Part shown: positions 17,551 to 26,626 of the stretch, piece by piece
Position numbering within the stretch: position 1 is the stretch's first letter
Layout: each line of letters begins with the position of its first letter
Assembly: GCA_050249415.1 (NCBI GenBank)
Contig: JBFWQO010000012.1
Location: 1 to 64,000, forward strand
Length of the DNA stretch: 64,000 nucleotides
DNA from: CADEFQ01 sp050249415
GTDB lineage: Bacteria; Pseudomonadota; Gammaproteobacteria; Steroidobacterales; Steroidobacteraceae
Reading direction: 5' to 3'
The notes under the pieces: model-generated
The model's input: only the letters and a program-made list of their open reading frames with translations
Database searches by the model: none
What the model was told of the DNA's origin: nothing
Made by a program: the position numbers and the translations under genes

Positions 17551-18288
17551 ATGCCCGGCCGGTTCCTGGAACTGTCCGTCGCGACCGACGACATTCGCGC
17601 TTCCGTGGAGTTCTACGAACGGCTCGGCTTCACGCAATGCGAGACCGGCGACACGTGGACGCACCCCTACGGTGCGCTGACCGACGGGCGCTTCGTGATC
17701 GGGCTGCACGCGTACCGGTTTGCGTCCCCATCGCTCACGTTCGTGCGGGCCGGGATCGCCCGGCACATCGACGCGCTGGAAGCGGCCGGTGCCGAGATCG
17801 CCTTTCGCCGTACCGGCGAGGACGTGTTCAACGAAGTGGGCTTTCGCGACACGACCGGCCATATGGTCACGGTGCTCGAAGCGCGCACCTTCTCGCCGCC
17901 CGCCCGCGGTCGCGACGAGCCCTCGCTGTGCGGTGATTTCGTCGAGTACAGCCTGCCCGCGCGGGACTTCGCGGCCGCGCGGCACCAGTGGGAAGCGTTC
18001 GGCTTCGTGGCCGTCGCGGCGGACGGCGGCGTGGATGCGCGCGACGACCCGTCCTCGCCGTGGCGACGGCTGTCGCTCACGAGCGATCACCTGAACCTCG
18101 CCTTGCACGTACCCCGCTTCTTCGCGCAGCCGCTCCTCGTGTTCGGCGGCTTCGACGCGCAGCGGCGCGCGCGCCTCGAAGCCCGCGGCCTGTCGCCGTC
18201 GGCCGATCTGCCGCCCGCGCTCGACCCCGCGCGACATGCGCTGGTGGCAAGCCCCGAAGGGCTCGCGATCCTGCTGACGCCCGATTGA
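17551..18288 (+). CDS. VOC family (glyoxalase-fold) protein
   Basis: 245 residues with two VOC modules. The first is clear (MPGRFLELSVATDDIRASVEFY... to GHMVTVLEARTF, residues 1-115), the second weaker (FVEYSLPARDFAAARHQWEAFGF, about 128 on). Such proteins are dioxygenases, isomerases or resistance proteins using a metal on paired beta-alpha modules; the second module seems to lack a full metal set, so an enzymatic role is uncertain. Starts 13 bases after the hemH stop and is probably the last gene of the run that begins at hmgA. Confidence 0.7.
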   Translation: MPGRFLELSVATDDIRASVEFYERLGFTQCETGDTWTHPYGALTDGRFVIGLHAYRFASPSLTFVRAGIARHIDALEAAGAEIAFRRTGEDVFNEVGFRDTTGHMVTVLEARTFSPPARGRDEPSLCGDFVEYSLPARDFAAARHQWEAFGFVAVAADGGVDARDDPSSPWRRLSLTSDHLNLALHVPRFFAQPLLVFGGFDAQRRARLEARGLSPSADLPPALDPARHALVASPEGLAILLTPD

Positions 18289-18364
18289 TCCGGCCGGCGC
18301 GTCGTTTCGTCGCATCCGGGCGGCCGCGCGTGTGTCCGCGCGATCCACGGCCGCGGTCCGCCGC

Positions 18365-18370
18365 TAGAAT
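18365..18370 (+). promoter_or_regulatory. -10 candidate TAGAAT of the S46 peptidase gene
   Basis: TAGAAT 30 bases before the ATG at 18401, in the 112-base gap after the VOC gene. No good -35 box is seen at the expected distance. Confidence 0.4.
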
Positions 18371-18400
18371 GCCCGCCCCTCCTGATTGCCCCGGATCGTC

Positions 18401-20440
18401 ATGCGCAAGCTGCTGCCCGCCCTGCTCGCCCTCGTCGTCACCCTGCCCGCACTCGCCGACGAGGGCATGTGGACGTTCGACAACTTCCCTGCCGCCACCG
18501 TCAGGGAAAAATACGGCGCCACGATCGACGGCGCGTGGCTCGATCGCGTTCGCCAGAGCACGATCCGTCTGTCGAACTGCACCGCGTCCTTCGTCTCGCC
18601 CGCGGGGCTCATCCTCACGAACCATCATTGCGTGGAATCGTGCCTCGCGGGACTGTCGTCGAAGGAGCGGAGCCTCGTGCAGGCCGGGTTCGTCTCGCGC
18701 GGTCGCGACGACGAGCCGCGCTGTGCGACGCAGGTCGCCGACGTGCTGCAGTCGATGGAAAACGTGACCGCCAGGGTCTCCGCCGCGGTCGCGGGGCTCG
18801 GCGAAGCCGCCGCCAACGAGGCGCGCAAGAAAACGCTGACGCAGCTCGAGCAGGCTTGCGAGAAGGCGTCGAAGCTCAAGTGCGAGAGCGTCACGCTGTA
18901 CCAGGGCGGACAGTACTTCCTTTACAAGTACCGCCGCTACGACGACGTGCGCCTCGTGCTCGCGCCCGAGGCCGACATCGCCTCGTTCGGCGGCGACCCC
19001 GACAATTTCCAGTTTCCGCGCTGGTCGCTCGATTTCTCGCTGCTGCGCGCCTACGAGAACGGCCGGCCGGCGAAGACCCCGACCTTCCTGCCGATCCGCT
19101 TCGACGGCCCGCAGGCCGGCGAGCTCGTGTTCGTATCCGGCCATCCGGGGTCCACCGCGCGTCTCGACACGCGCGCGGAACTCGCATTCCAGCGCGATGT
19201 CGCCTGGCCGAACTGGTTGCTGCGCTACTCCGAACTGCGGGGGCGCTACATCCAGTTCGCGAAGACCGGCGCTGCCGCGGCGCGCATCGTCCAGGAGCCG
19301 CTCAACTCGCTCGAGAACGGCATCAAGGTGCGCCGCAAGCTGCTCGACGCGCTCAATGAAGATGCGCTGTTCGAAGGCAAGAGTTCGGCCGCAGAGGCCT
19401 TGCGCGCGAAGATGGCGGGCGATGCGGCGTTCGGCGATCCATGGGCCGACATCGCGCAGGCGCGCGCGATCGAGCGCGGCCTTTACCTGCCGTATCTCCA
19501 CCTCGAAGGCGGCGCGGGATTCAATAGCGCGAACTTCCGCCATGCACGCGCGCTCGTGCGGGCCGCCGCGGAGCGCGGCAAGCCGAACGCGGAACGCCTG
19601 CGCGAGTACACGGACGCGGCATTGCCGCGCGTTGCGCAGCAGGTCCTCGCACCGATCCCCGTGTACCCCGAACTCGAGAACCTGACGCTGTCGTTCTCGC
19701 TCGAGCGGATGCGCGAATGGCTCGGCCCCGACCACCCCGTCGTGCGCCAGCTGCTCTCGAAGGATTCGCCGGGCAGCCTCGCGGAGCAACTGACCGCGGG
19801 CACCCGGCTCGGCGATCCGGCCGTGCGCAAGGCCCTGTGGGACGGCGGTGCCACCGCGATCGCCGCGTCCGACGATCCGATGATCCGCCTCGCACTCGCG
19901 ATCGACGAGCCCGCGCGCGCGGTGCGCAAGCGCTACGAGGATGAAGTCGAGGCCCCGATCGCCGCCGCGTCGGCGAAGATCGCCGCCGCGCGCTTCGAGA
20001 CCCGGGGCACGAACGTGTACCCGGACGCGACGTTCACGCTGCGGCTCAATTTCGGCACCGTGGCGGGTTGGAACGAGAATGGGCGGGACATCGCGCCCTT
20101 CACGTATCTCGCGCGGGCCTTCGAGCGCGCGACCGGCAGCGAGCCGTTCCGGATGCCGGACAGCTGGCAGAATGTCCGCGACTCGCTCGACATGCAGACA
20201 CCGTTCTGCATCTCGACGACGAGCGACATCGTCGGCGGCAATTCCGGCAGTCCGCTGATCGACGTGCAGGGGCGCATCGTCGGCCTCATGTTCGACGGCA
20301 ACATCCACTCCATCTCGGGCGCCTACTGGTTCGACACGGCGAAGAACCGCGCCATCGCGGTGCACCCGGCGATCATTCGCGTCGCGCTCGGGAAGGTCTA
20401 TCGGGCCGACGCGGTGCTCAGGGAACTCGGCGTGCGATGA
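18401..20440 (+). CDS. S46 family dipeptidyl peptidase (DPP7-like)
   Basis: 679 residues. Periplasmic serine exopeptidase that removes dipeptides from peptide N-termini. The start at 18401 gives a signal peptide (MRKLLPALLALVVTLPALA). Chymotrypsin-like catalytic residues are visible: His in TNHHCVE (75-76) and Ser615 in GGNSGSPL. Family knowledge: Gly versus Arg in the FD-x-N motif separates DPP7 (hydrophobic P1) from DPP11 (acidic P1). Here it is FDGN with Gly633, so DPP7-like specificity is predicted. S46 enzymes are best known from Bacteroidetes and Xanthomonadales. Ends 23 bases inside the convergent YceI gene. Confidence 0.92.
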   Translation: MRKLLPALLALVVTLPALADEGMWTFDNFPAATVREKYGATIDGAWLDRVRQSTIRLSNCTASFVSPAGLILTNHHCVESCLAGLSSKERSLVQAGFVSRGRDDEPRCATQVADVLQSMENVTARVSAAVAGLGEAAANEARKKTLTQLEQACEKASKLKCESVTLYQGGQYFLYKYRRYDDVRLVLAPEADIASFGGDPDNFQFPRWSLDFSLLRAYENGRPAKTPTFLPIRFDGPQAGELVFVSGHPGSTARLDTRAELAFQRDVAWPNWLLRYSELRGRYIQFAKTGAAAARIVQEPLNSLENGIKVRRKLLDALNEDALFEGKSSAAEALRAKMAGDAAFGDPWADIAQARAIERGLYLPYLHLEGGAGFNSANFRHARALVRAAAERGKPNAERLREYTDAALPRVAQQVLAPIPVYPELENLTLSFSLERMREWLGPDHPVVRQLLSKDSPGSLAEQLTAGTRLGDPAVRKALWDGGATAIAASDDPMIRLALAIDEPARAVRKRYEDEVEAPIAAASAKIAAARFETRGTNVYPDATFTLRLNFGTVAGWNENGRDIAPFTYLARAFERATGSEPFRMPDSWQNVRDSLDMQTPFCISTTSDIVGGNSGSPLIDVQGRIVGLMFDGNIHSISGAYWFDTAKNRAIAVHPAIIRVALGKVYRADAVLRELGVR

Positions 20441-21152
20441 GATCGACTTCGATACCGAGCGTATCCTCGACCCGCAGCGCCCCGAGCAGCGCACTGTAGG
20501 GCGCGAGGCCGAGCACGGTCTGATCGACCGCGAAGCGCGCCGAGACCTCGAGCACCCGCGCGGACGGGTGCGTCACCGTGACGGGCACGTCGATGACATG
20601 GCGCGCACCGCGCACGGCGATGGCGAGGCGCGCCGCATAGTGCCGCGGGCCGCCGGCGAGTGACTCGAGCCGCACGACGATATCCGGATGATGCACGGCG
20701 TCCAGCTGCCCGGCACCGAGCATGTTGCGCCGGGTGGCGTCGCGGTCTGCGTCTGGAACGACAGCCGGGAAATCCTCGCCGCGGCCATCGCGCAGCGGCG
20801 GCTCGTCGACAGTGAAGCCGGCGACCGCCAGGTGCAGCTCGAAGCGGCTCGTGTCGGGCGGGTCGCGCAGGTCGATGGCGCCGGCCATCGAGCGCGCCGC
20901 GATCACGTGGTTGTGCCCGAATGCAGCGAATGCGCCTGCGCGCCTGACGACGACGGCCACCAGCGAGTCCGCGGCGTCGACCCGGTAGCGGGTGGCCCCC
21001 GGTTCGGGCGGCGCCATGGCCGCCGGCCACTCGCCCGGCACACCGGCCGGCGTGGGCGGCGGGCGTTGCGCCGATGGACAGCCCGCGAGCAGCAGCGCGA
21101 GCACCACCGCCGCCGCTGCCGCCTTGCTAAGATGCCGGCTGTTGCCTCCCAC
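20418..21152 (-). CDS. YceI-family lipoprotein
   Basis: 244 residues from a GTG at 21152. The N-terminus is a lipoprotein signal (AVVLALLLAGC, lipidated Cys25), followed by a proline-rich linker and a YceI-type lipocalin-like barrel (YRVDAADSLVAVVV, then FGHNHVIAARSMAGAIDL and TVTHPSARVLEVSARF). YceI barrels bind isoprenoids or other long hydrophobic molecules in the periplasm. Start codons of this gene and the divergent b561-YceI fusion are only 12 bases apart, so the promoters must lie within each other's coding regions or coincide. Convergent overlap with the S46 gene. Confidence 0.8.
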   Translation of the reverse strand: MGGNSRHLSKAAAAAVVLALLLAGCPSAQRPPPTPAGVPGEWPAAMAPPEPGATRYRVDAADSLVAVVVRRAGAFAAFGHNHVIAARSMAGAIDLRDPPDTSRFELHLAVAGFTVDEPPLRDGRGEDFPAVVPDADRDATRRNMLGAGQLDAVHHPDIVVRLESLAGGPRHYAARLAIAVRGARHVIDVPVTVTHPSARVLEVSARFAVDQTVLGLAPYSALLGALRVEDTLGIEVDLIARRVP

Positions 21153-21164
21153 GGAGCCGAGCTT

Positions 21165-22295
21165 ATGCCGATCCGCAACACCCTGGAACGCTGGGGCTCG
21201 ATCGCCCAGTTCTTCCACTGGGTCATCGTGCTGCTCGTCATCGGGCAGTTCGTGCTGGCATTCATGGCGGACAGCCTGCCCGTGGGCATGCAGAAGCTCG
21301 CGCTGCTCGCGCGGCACAAGTCCTTCGGCATCACGATCCTCGCCCTCGCGACACTGCGCCTGATGTGGCGCGCCGCGAATCGCACACCGCCGATGCCGCC
21401 CACCATGGCGCCATGGGAGCGCCTCGGCGCGCGCGCCGCGCATGCGCTCCTCTATGGCCTGCTGTTCGCGGTGCCGCTCGCGGGCTGGACCATGTCGTCG
21501 GCGAAGAACTTCCCGGTGTCCTGGTTCGGGCTCTTCCAGTTGCCCGACCTCGTCGCGCCGAACGAGTCGACCTACGACGTGCTGCACGAGGTCCACGAGA
21601 TCCTCGCGTTCACGCTCGGCGGCGTCGCGATCCTGCACCTGCTCGCCGCGCTGAAGCACCACTTCATCGATCGCGACGCGGTCCTGCGCCGCATGCTGCC
21701 CTTCGTGCGGGTACCCGGGATCGCCGCGCTGTTGCTCGCCGGCAGCCTCGCCTTGCAGGGCGATGCATCGGCGGCGGCTCCCGCGCCCGGCACCGCCACG
21801 GGCGGCGCGGCGAGCGGCACGCTGCAGTTCCGCTTCACGCAGGCTGGCGCGGCCACCGTCGGCTCGTTCGGCCAGTTCGAGGCGACCCTCACTACCGGGC
21901 CGGACGCAGCTCCGGCCGCGCTCCGGGTCACTGTCGACACCGGTTCGATCGGCACGCAGGACAAGGACCGCGACACGGCGCTGCGATCGCGGGATCTCTT
22001 CGACGTCGCGCAGTTCCCTCGCGCCACGTTCGTGTCCGACAGCATCCGGCGCACCGCCGCGGGCCGCTTCGAGGCCCCCGGCAAGCTCACGATCCGCGGC
22101 GTCACGCGCGACGTCACGTTGCCGTTCGCCCTCACGGCCGACCCGGAGGGGACCACCACCGGCTGGCTGCTCGCCGGCGAGCTGTCGATCAGGCGGCTCG
22201 ACTACGGCATCGGCCAGGGCGAGTGGCGTTCGACCGAAATGGTCGGCGACGCCGTGACGGTCGTTTATTCGGTCAAGTTGGCTGTCACGCACTGA
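21165..22295 (+). CDS. cytochrome b561 fused to YceI domain
   Basis: 376 residues. Residues 1-185 are a four-helix cytochrome b561 (CybB type) with likely heme histidines in IAQFFHWVIV, LARHKSFG, HEVHEILAF and AILHLLAALKHHF. After a hydrophobic segment (VRVPGIAALLLAGSLALQG) comes a YceI barrel from about residue 210 (LQFRFTQAGAATVGSFGQF to DAVTVVYSVKLAV). This places a periplasmic hydrophobic-ligand binder next to a membrane b-heme electron carrier, consistent with a quinone or isoprenoid redox role (inference). Fusions of this kind are known in some proteobacteria. A GGAG site precedes the ATG. Confidence 0.88.
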   Translation: MPIRNTLERWGSIAQFFHWVIVLLVIGQFVLAFMADSLPVGMQKLALLARHKSFGITILALATLRLMWRAANRTPPMPPTMAPWERLGARAAHALLYGLLFAVPLAGWTMSSAKNFPVSWFGLFQLPDLVAPNESTYDVLHEVHEILAFTLGGVAILHLLAALKHHFIDRDAVLRRMLPFVRVPGIAALLLAGSLALQGDASAAAPAPGTATGGAASGTLQFRFTQAGAATVGSFGQFEATLTTGPDAAPAALRVTVDTGSIGTQDKDRDTALRSRDLFDVAQFPRATFVSDSIRRTAAGRFEAPGKLTIRGVTRDVTLPFALTADPEGTTTGWLLAGELSIRRLDYGIGQGEWRSTEMVGDAVTVVYSVKLAVTH

Positions 22296-22296
22296 A

Positions 22297-24447
22297 TTGC
22301 CGCAGGTCTTCAGCTCCATCGACGAATGCGTCGACGCGACACTCGCGCGCGTCGGCCGGCATGTCGTGCTCGGCTTGCCGCTCGGCATCGGCAAGCCGAA
22401 CCTCGTCGCCAACGAGTTCTATCGGCGCGCGGTACTCGACCCGTCGCTCAGGCTGACGATCCTCACGGCGTTGTCGCTCGCGCGCCCGCAGGCGCGCGGC
22501 GACCTCGAGCGGCGCCTCCTCGACCCGATCGTCGCCCGCGTCTTCGCCGACTACCCGGAGCTCGACTACGCGGACGCCGCGAAGCGCCGCGCACTGCCGC
22601 CCAACATCGAGGTGATCGAGTTCTACTTCGAGCCCGGCGCCTGGCTCGGCGTGGAATCGGCGCAGCAGGACTACCTGTCCGCCAACTACACGCACGTCGC
22701 GCGCGATTTCCTGGCGCGCGGCGCCAACGTGATCGCGCAACTCGTCGCGAAGCGCACCGTGGACGGCGAGATGCAGCTCTCGCTCGGGTCGAACCCGGAT
22801 GTCACGGTGGACCTGCTGCCGCAACTCGACGCGCTGCGCGCGTCCGGGCGCGGGATCGTGATGATCGGCGCGGTCCATCCGCGGATGCCGTTCATGTTCG
22901 GCGGCGCCGTGGTCGACCCCGGTGACTTCGATTTCCTGATCGATCATCCCCGCTACGATTACGAACTGTATTGCCCGCCGAACCTGCCGCTGCGCACCGT
23001 CGACCACGCCATCGCGCTCCGCGTCAGCGCGCTGGTGCGCGACGGCGGCACGCTGCAGATCGGCATCGGCGAACTCGGCGATGCGCTCGTCTACGCGCTG
23101 CTGCTGCGCCACCAGCAGAACGACGCCTGGCGCGCGGCACTCACGGCGCTCGGCGCCCCCGCTGCGCCCGATGCGGACGACGCCTGCCACGCGCCGTTCC
23201 GGCAGGGTCTCTACGCCTGCAGCGAAATGCTCATCGACCAGATGCTCGACCTGATGCGCGCCGGGATCCTCCGGCGGCACGTGTACCCGTCACTGCCGCT
23301 CATGCGGCTGCTCGACCGGGGCCGGATCACGGAGCGCATCGACGCCGGCATACTCGAGGCACTGCCCGAGGCCGGTACGCCGCGGCAGCTCGACGCGGCG
23401 ACATTCGAGGAACTGCGACGCTGCGGTGTATTCCGCGCCGGGACGCGCTACCGCGACGGGCGCATCCGCGGCGCCGACAGCGACTGGATCGCGGCCGACC
23501 TCGGCGACAGCGCGGCGAGACAGGCGCTCGCCGACCACTGCCTCGGCCGCGAACTCACGGGCGGCATCGTCGCGCACGCCGCGTTCTTCCTCGGTCCGCG
23601 CGGGTTCTATGCCAAGCTGCGGGAGATGCCGGAGCGCGAGCGGCGTCGCATCGACATGTGCGGCGTCGGATTCGTCAATCAGCTCTACGGCGCGGACTTC
23701 GAGTTGCGCAGCCTGCAGCGGCGCCACGCGCGCTTCGTGAATACCGCCATGATGGTGACCGCCCTCGGTGCCGCGGCGTCCGACACGCTCGAGGACGGAC
23801 GGGTCGTGAGCGGCGTGGGCGGCCAGTACAACTTCGTCGCGATGGCGCATGCGTTGCCCGGCGCGCGCTCGATCCTGTGCGTGCGCTCGACGCGCGACAA
23901 GGCCGGAGAGACGCACTCGAACATCGTGTGGAATTACGGGCAGGCGACCATCGCGCGCCATCTGCGCGACATCGTCGTCACCGAGTACGGTGTCGCGGAC
24001 CTTCGCAGCGCGACCGACGCCGAGGTGATCGCCCGGCTCGTTGCCGTCACCGATTCGCGGTTCCAGCCGGGGCTGATCGCGCGTGCGCAGGCGGCGGGCA
24101 AGTTGCCGCGCACCTTTCGCCTGCCTGACTCGCAACGCGACAACACGCCGCAGCGGCTGGCGGCGACCTTCAGGGCGCAGCGGCGCGCCGGCCTCTTCAG
24201 CGACTATCCGTTCGGCACCGACCTCACGGGCGAGGAGATCCGGCTCGCGGGCGCCCTGCGCGCACTCGCCGCCCGCACGGCGACGCGCACGGGGAAAATG
24301 GCCGCCCTGCTCGCGGCCGTCCGGCAGCCCGTCGATGCGGCGCTCGAACCCGCGCTCACGCGCATGGGGCTCGCGACACCCCGGGGCTGGCGCGAGCGCC
24401 TGGCGCGCCGGCTCGTCGCCCTCGCCCTGCGCACGCCATGCCCATGA
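22297..24447 (+). CDS. acetyl-CoA hydrolase/transferase family protein
   Basis: 716 residues from a TTG start, 1 base after the b561-YceI stop, so translationally coupled. The C-terminal part carries the AcCoA hydrolase/CoA-transferase fold (VGGQYNFVAMAHALPGARSI, then STRDKAGETHSNIVW and VTEYGVADLRSATDAE). The N-terminal half (LPLGIGKPNLVANEFYRRAV) fits the related ACH N domain. The protein is longer than typical single enzymes of about 500 residues, with an insertion between the halves, matching the long form annotated in many gammaproteobacteria. Substrate unproven; an acetate- or acyl-CoA-handling role fits the acs gene nearby. Confidence 0.75.
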   Translation: MPQVFSSIDECVDATLARVGRHVVLGLPLGIGKPNLVANEFYRRAVLDPSLRLTILTALSLARPQARGDLERRLLDPIVARVFADYPELDYADAAKRRALPPNIEVIEFYFEPGAWLGVESAQQDYLSANYTHVARDFLARGANVIAQLVAKRTVDGEMQLSLGSNPDVTVDLLPQLDALRASGRGIVMIGAVHPRMPFMFGGAVVDPGDFDFLIDHPRYDYELYCPPNLPLRTVDHAIALRVSALVRDGGTLQIGIGELGDALVYALLLRHQQNDAWRAALTALGAPAAPDADDACHAPFRQGLYACSEMLIDQMLDLMRAGILRRHVYPSLPLMRLLDRGRITERIDAGILEALPEAGTPRQLDAATFEELRRCGVFRAGTRYRDGRIRGADSDWIAADLGDSAARQALADHCLGRELTGGIVAHAAFFLGPRGFYAKLREMPERERRRIDMCGVGFVNQLYGADFELRSLQRRHARFVNTAMMVTALGAAASDTLEDGRVVSGVGGQYNFVAMAHALPGARSILCVRSTRDKAGETHSNIVWNYGQATIARHLRDIVVTEYGVADLRSATDAEVIARLVAVTDSRFQPGLIARAQAAGKLPRTFRLPDSQRDNTPQRLAATFRAQRRAGLFSDYPFGTDLTGEEIRLAGALRALAARTATRTGKMAALLAAVRQPVDAALEPALTRMGLATPRGWRERLARRLVALALRTPCP

Positions 24448-25634
24448 CAGACGCATTGCCCGGTCATTCGCACGCGGGCCCGGCCGCCGCGCGTCGCCTG
24501 CAGGCGGGCCTGTTGATGCTCGCGATGGCGGCCGCGGCGATCGCCTGGGCGAATTCACCGTGGGCGGGCACCTATCGTCAATTGATGGAGTTGCCGACGG
24601 CCTTGCGCGTCGGCCCGCTCGGCATCGAAAAGCCGCTCGTACTGTTCGTCAACGACGGCCTGATGGCCGTGTTCTTCCTGCTGGTCGGCGTCGAAATCAA
24701 GCGCGAGCTCGCACACGGCTCCCTGTCGAACCTGAGGCAGGCACTGCTCCCGACGCTCGCCGCCGGCGGCGGGATGCTGCTGCCCGCCGTGATCTTCGCA
24801 TTGTTCAACGCGGGCGACACGATCGCGATGCGGGGCTGGGCGATCCCGTGCGCGACCGATATCGCGTTCTCGCTCGTCGTGCTGCGGCTCGCTGCGCCAC
24901 GGGCGCCGCCCGCGCTCTACGTGTTCCTCGCGGCCATCGCCGTCATCGACGATCTCGGCGCGATCGTGATCATCGCGGTGTTCTATACCGAACATCTTTC
25001 GCCAATAATGCTGCTCGCGGCGCTCGGGCCGCTGGTCGCGCTCGCCGTGCTGAACCGGCGCGGCGTCCAGCAGGTCGCGCCATATATCGTCGCCGGGCTC
25101 GTGCTGTGGTTTTGCGTGCTGAAAAGCGGCGTGCACGCCACGCTCGCCGGCGTCATCACCGCGCTCGCGCTGCCGGTCGCCCGCGCGCGGCTCGACGCGC
25201 CCGCGGATCGGGCGGAGGCGGCACTCGACCCATGGGTGTACTTCGGCGTGCTGCCGCTCTTTGCACTGCTCAATGCCGGCGTCGACCTGCGGGGGCTCGC
25301 GCTGCACGATCTCGCGGCGCCCGTGCCGCTCGGCATCGGCCTCGGCCTCGTGGCGGGCAAGCTCGCGGGCATCGTGCTCGGTACCTTGGCGGCCACGACA
25401 TTCGCGGGCGCGCGACTGCCTGCGGACACCACATGGCCCCAGGTCGCCGCGATCGCGCTCATAGCGGGGATCGGCTTCACGATGAGCATCTTCATCGCGT
25501 CGCTCGCGTTCGAGGGTGCGGCGCCCGATCTCTACCAGCGCGCGAAGCTCGGGATCCTCTTCGGTTCGCTGATCGCGGCGTGCGCGGGCGCGCTCACTTT
25601 GCGAACAGTCGTGCGGGGTCGCGGAACGCCTTGA
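24438..25634 (+). CDS. nhaA: Na+/H+ antiporter NhaA
   Basis: 398 residues, eleven to twelve membrane segments. Exports Na+ (or Li+) for two H+ across the inner membrane. The ion-binding aspartates are present: Asp141 in IPCATDIAFS and the pair Asp171-Asp172 in AVIDDLGAI; the GKLAGIVLG segment carries the conserved lysine. GIEKPLVLFVNDGLMAVFF is the usual N-terminal signature. Overlaps the preceding gene by 10 bases (a second start at 24444 is possible) and overlaps the convergent VOC gene by 41 bases. Confidence 0.95.
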   Translation: MPMTDALPGHSHAGPAAARRLQAGLLMLAMAAAAIAWANSPWAGTYRQLMELPTALRVGPLGIEKPLVLFVNDGLMAVFFLLVGVEIKRELAHGSLSNLRQALLPTLAAGGGMLLPAVIFALFNAGDTIAMRGWAIPCATDIAFSLVVLRLAAPRAPPALYVFLAAIAVIDDLGAIVIIAVFYTEHLSPIMLLAALGPLVALAVLNRRGVQQVAPYIVAGLVLWFCVLKSGVHATLAGVITALALPVARARLDAPADRAEAALDPWVYFGVLPLFALLNAGVDLRGLALHDLAAPVPLGIGLGLVAGKLAGIVLGTLAATTFAGARLPADTTWPQVAAIALIAGIGFTMSIFIASLAFEGAAPDLYQRAKLGILFGSLIAACAGALTLRTVVRGRGTP

Positions 25635-26016
25635 ACTCGAGGGCATTGCCCGACGGGTCGTGCAGGAACATCGTGGCCTGCTCGCCGGCCTGCCCGCGAA
25701 AGCGGATGCCGGGCTCGATCGCGAAGCGCGTGCCCGCCGCCTGCAGCCGCCTTGCGAGCGCCTGCCACGCGGCCCATTGGAGCACGACACCGAAGTGCGG
25801 CACCGGCACGTCGTGGCCGTCGACCGGATTGTGGTGCAAGGGCCGCGCGCACGCCGCCGGGTCGAGGTGCACGACGAGCTGGTGGCCGAAGAAATCGAAG
25901 TCGACCCACGCCTCCGCGCTGCGCCCCTCGGGGCATCCGCATAGCGTCCCGTAAAACGCCCGCGCGGCCGCGAGATCGTGCACGGGAATCGCGAGGTGGA
26001 ACGGCTGCAGCGTCAT
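25594..26016 (-). CDS. VOC family protein
   Basis: 140 residues, one VOC module (FHLAIPVHDLAAARAFYGTL at the N-terminus, FLHDPSGNALEFKAFRDP at the C-terminus). The metal-type residues His (HLAIPV), His (PHFGVVLQW) and Glu (LEFK) are present, so it may be catalytic; bacterial relatives are annotated as glyoxalase or dioxygenase-like. The ATG at 26016 lies 7 bases after TATATT (26029-26024), arguing for this start and a leaderless message. Convergent with nhaA, overlapping by 41 bases. Confidence 0.8.
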   Translation of the reverse strand: MTLQPFHLAIPVHDLAAARAFYGTLCGCPEGRSAEAWVDFDFFGHQLVVHLDPAACARPLHHNPVDGHDVPVPHFGVVLQWAAWQALARRLQAAGTRFAIEPGIRFRGQAGEQATMFLHDPSGNALEFKAFRDPARLFAK

Positions 26017-26071
26017 GGCCGCCAATATAGGCGACCCCGGTCCCGCGCCGGCAACTGGCACCCCGGGGCAA

Positions 26072-26090
26072 GCCAATGGTTCTCATTCGC
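26072..26090. promoter_or_regulatory. candidate Fur box
   Basis: GCCAATGGTTCTCATTCGC matches the classical 19-base Fur consensus at 12 positions, with symmetrical AATG and CATT halves. It lies 12 bases upstream of the -35 box of the secreted-protein gene at 26166 and 56 bases upstream of the divergent VOC start. Confidence 0.4.
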
Positions 26091-26101
26091 ATACGCGCCT
26101 G

Positions 26102-26130
26102 TTGACCCGAGTGGCGCAGTGGCGTAATTC
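26102..26130 (+). promoter_or_regulatory. sigma70-type promoter
   Basis: TTGACC (26102-26107), exactly 17 bases, then TAATTC (26125-26130). It is the best-formed promoter in the window and gives a leader of about 30 bases before the ATG at 26166. Confidence 0.6.
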
Positions 26131-26165
26131 CGCGCCTTTCGTTTTCTTCACGGAAGGGGTCGACG

Positions 26166-26626
26166 ATGAAAGCAGCCACTCTCTGCGCCGCGAGCATGCT
26201 TGCCGCGGTGTTTGCAACGGGTCAGGCCATGGCGCAGGAGCGCTATACGGAAGGCCCGGTCTGGCAATGCGACAGCTATGAAGTGATGCCCGACATGTGG
26301 AACGACTATCTCGACTGGTTGCGGGGCAACGCGAAGTCGCAGTACGACGAGGCGAAGAAGCAGGGATTGATCATGGACTGGAAGGTGTTCATTCCGTCGC
26401 AGCGCATGCAGGATGGCACCGACATCGTCATCTGCTCGCTCTTTGCGAACTACGGCAAGGCGCTCGACTACAGCAAGGCCGACGCGGACAAGTGGGACGC
26501 GATCGCGAGCGCACGCCTGCAGACCGCCGACCAGAAAAAGCAGATGGAGATGATGGCGCCGCGCCTGAAAATGCGCCGCTACACCGGCACCATCTACCTG
26601 CGCGAGGCGATGCTGAAGCCGCTGCC

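Noticed and set aside
18077..20494. 805-codon antisense frame over the S46 peptidase gene
   Set aside because: High-GC shadow frame; the plus-strand peptidase has signal peptide, catalytic motifs and full length.
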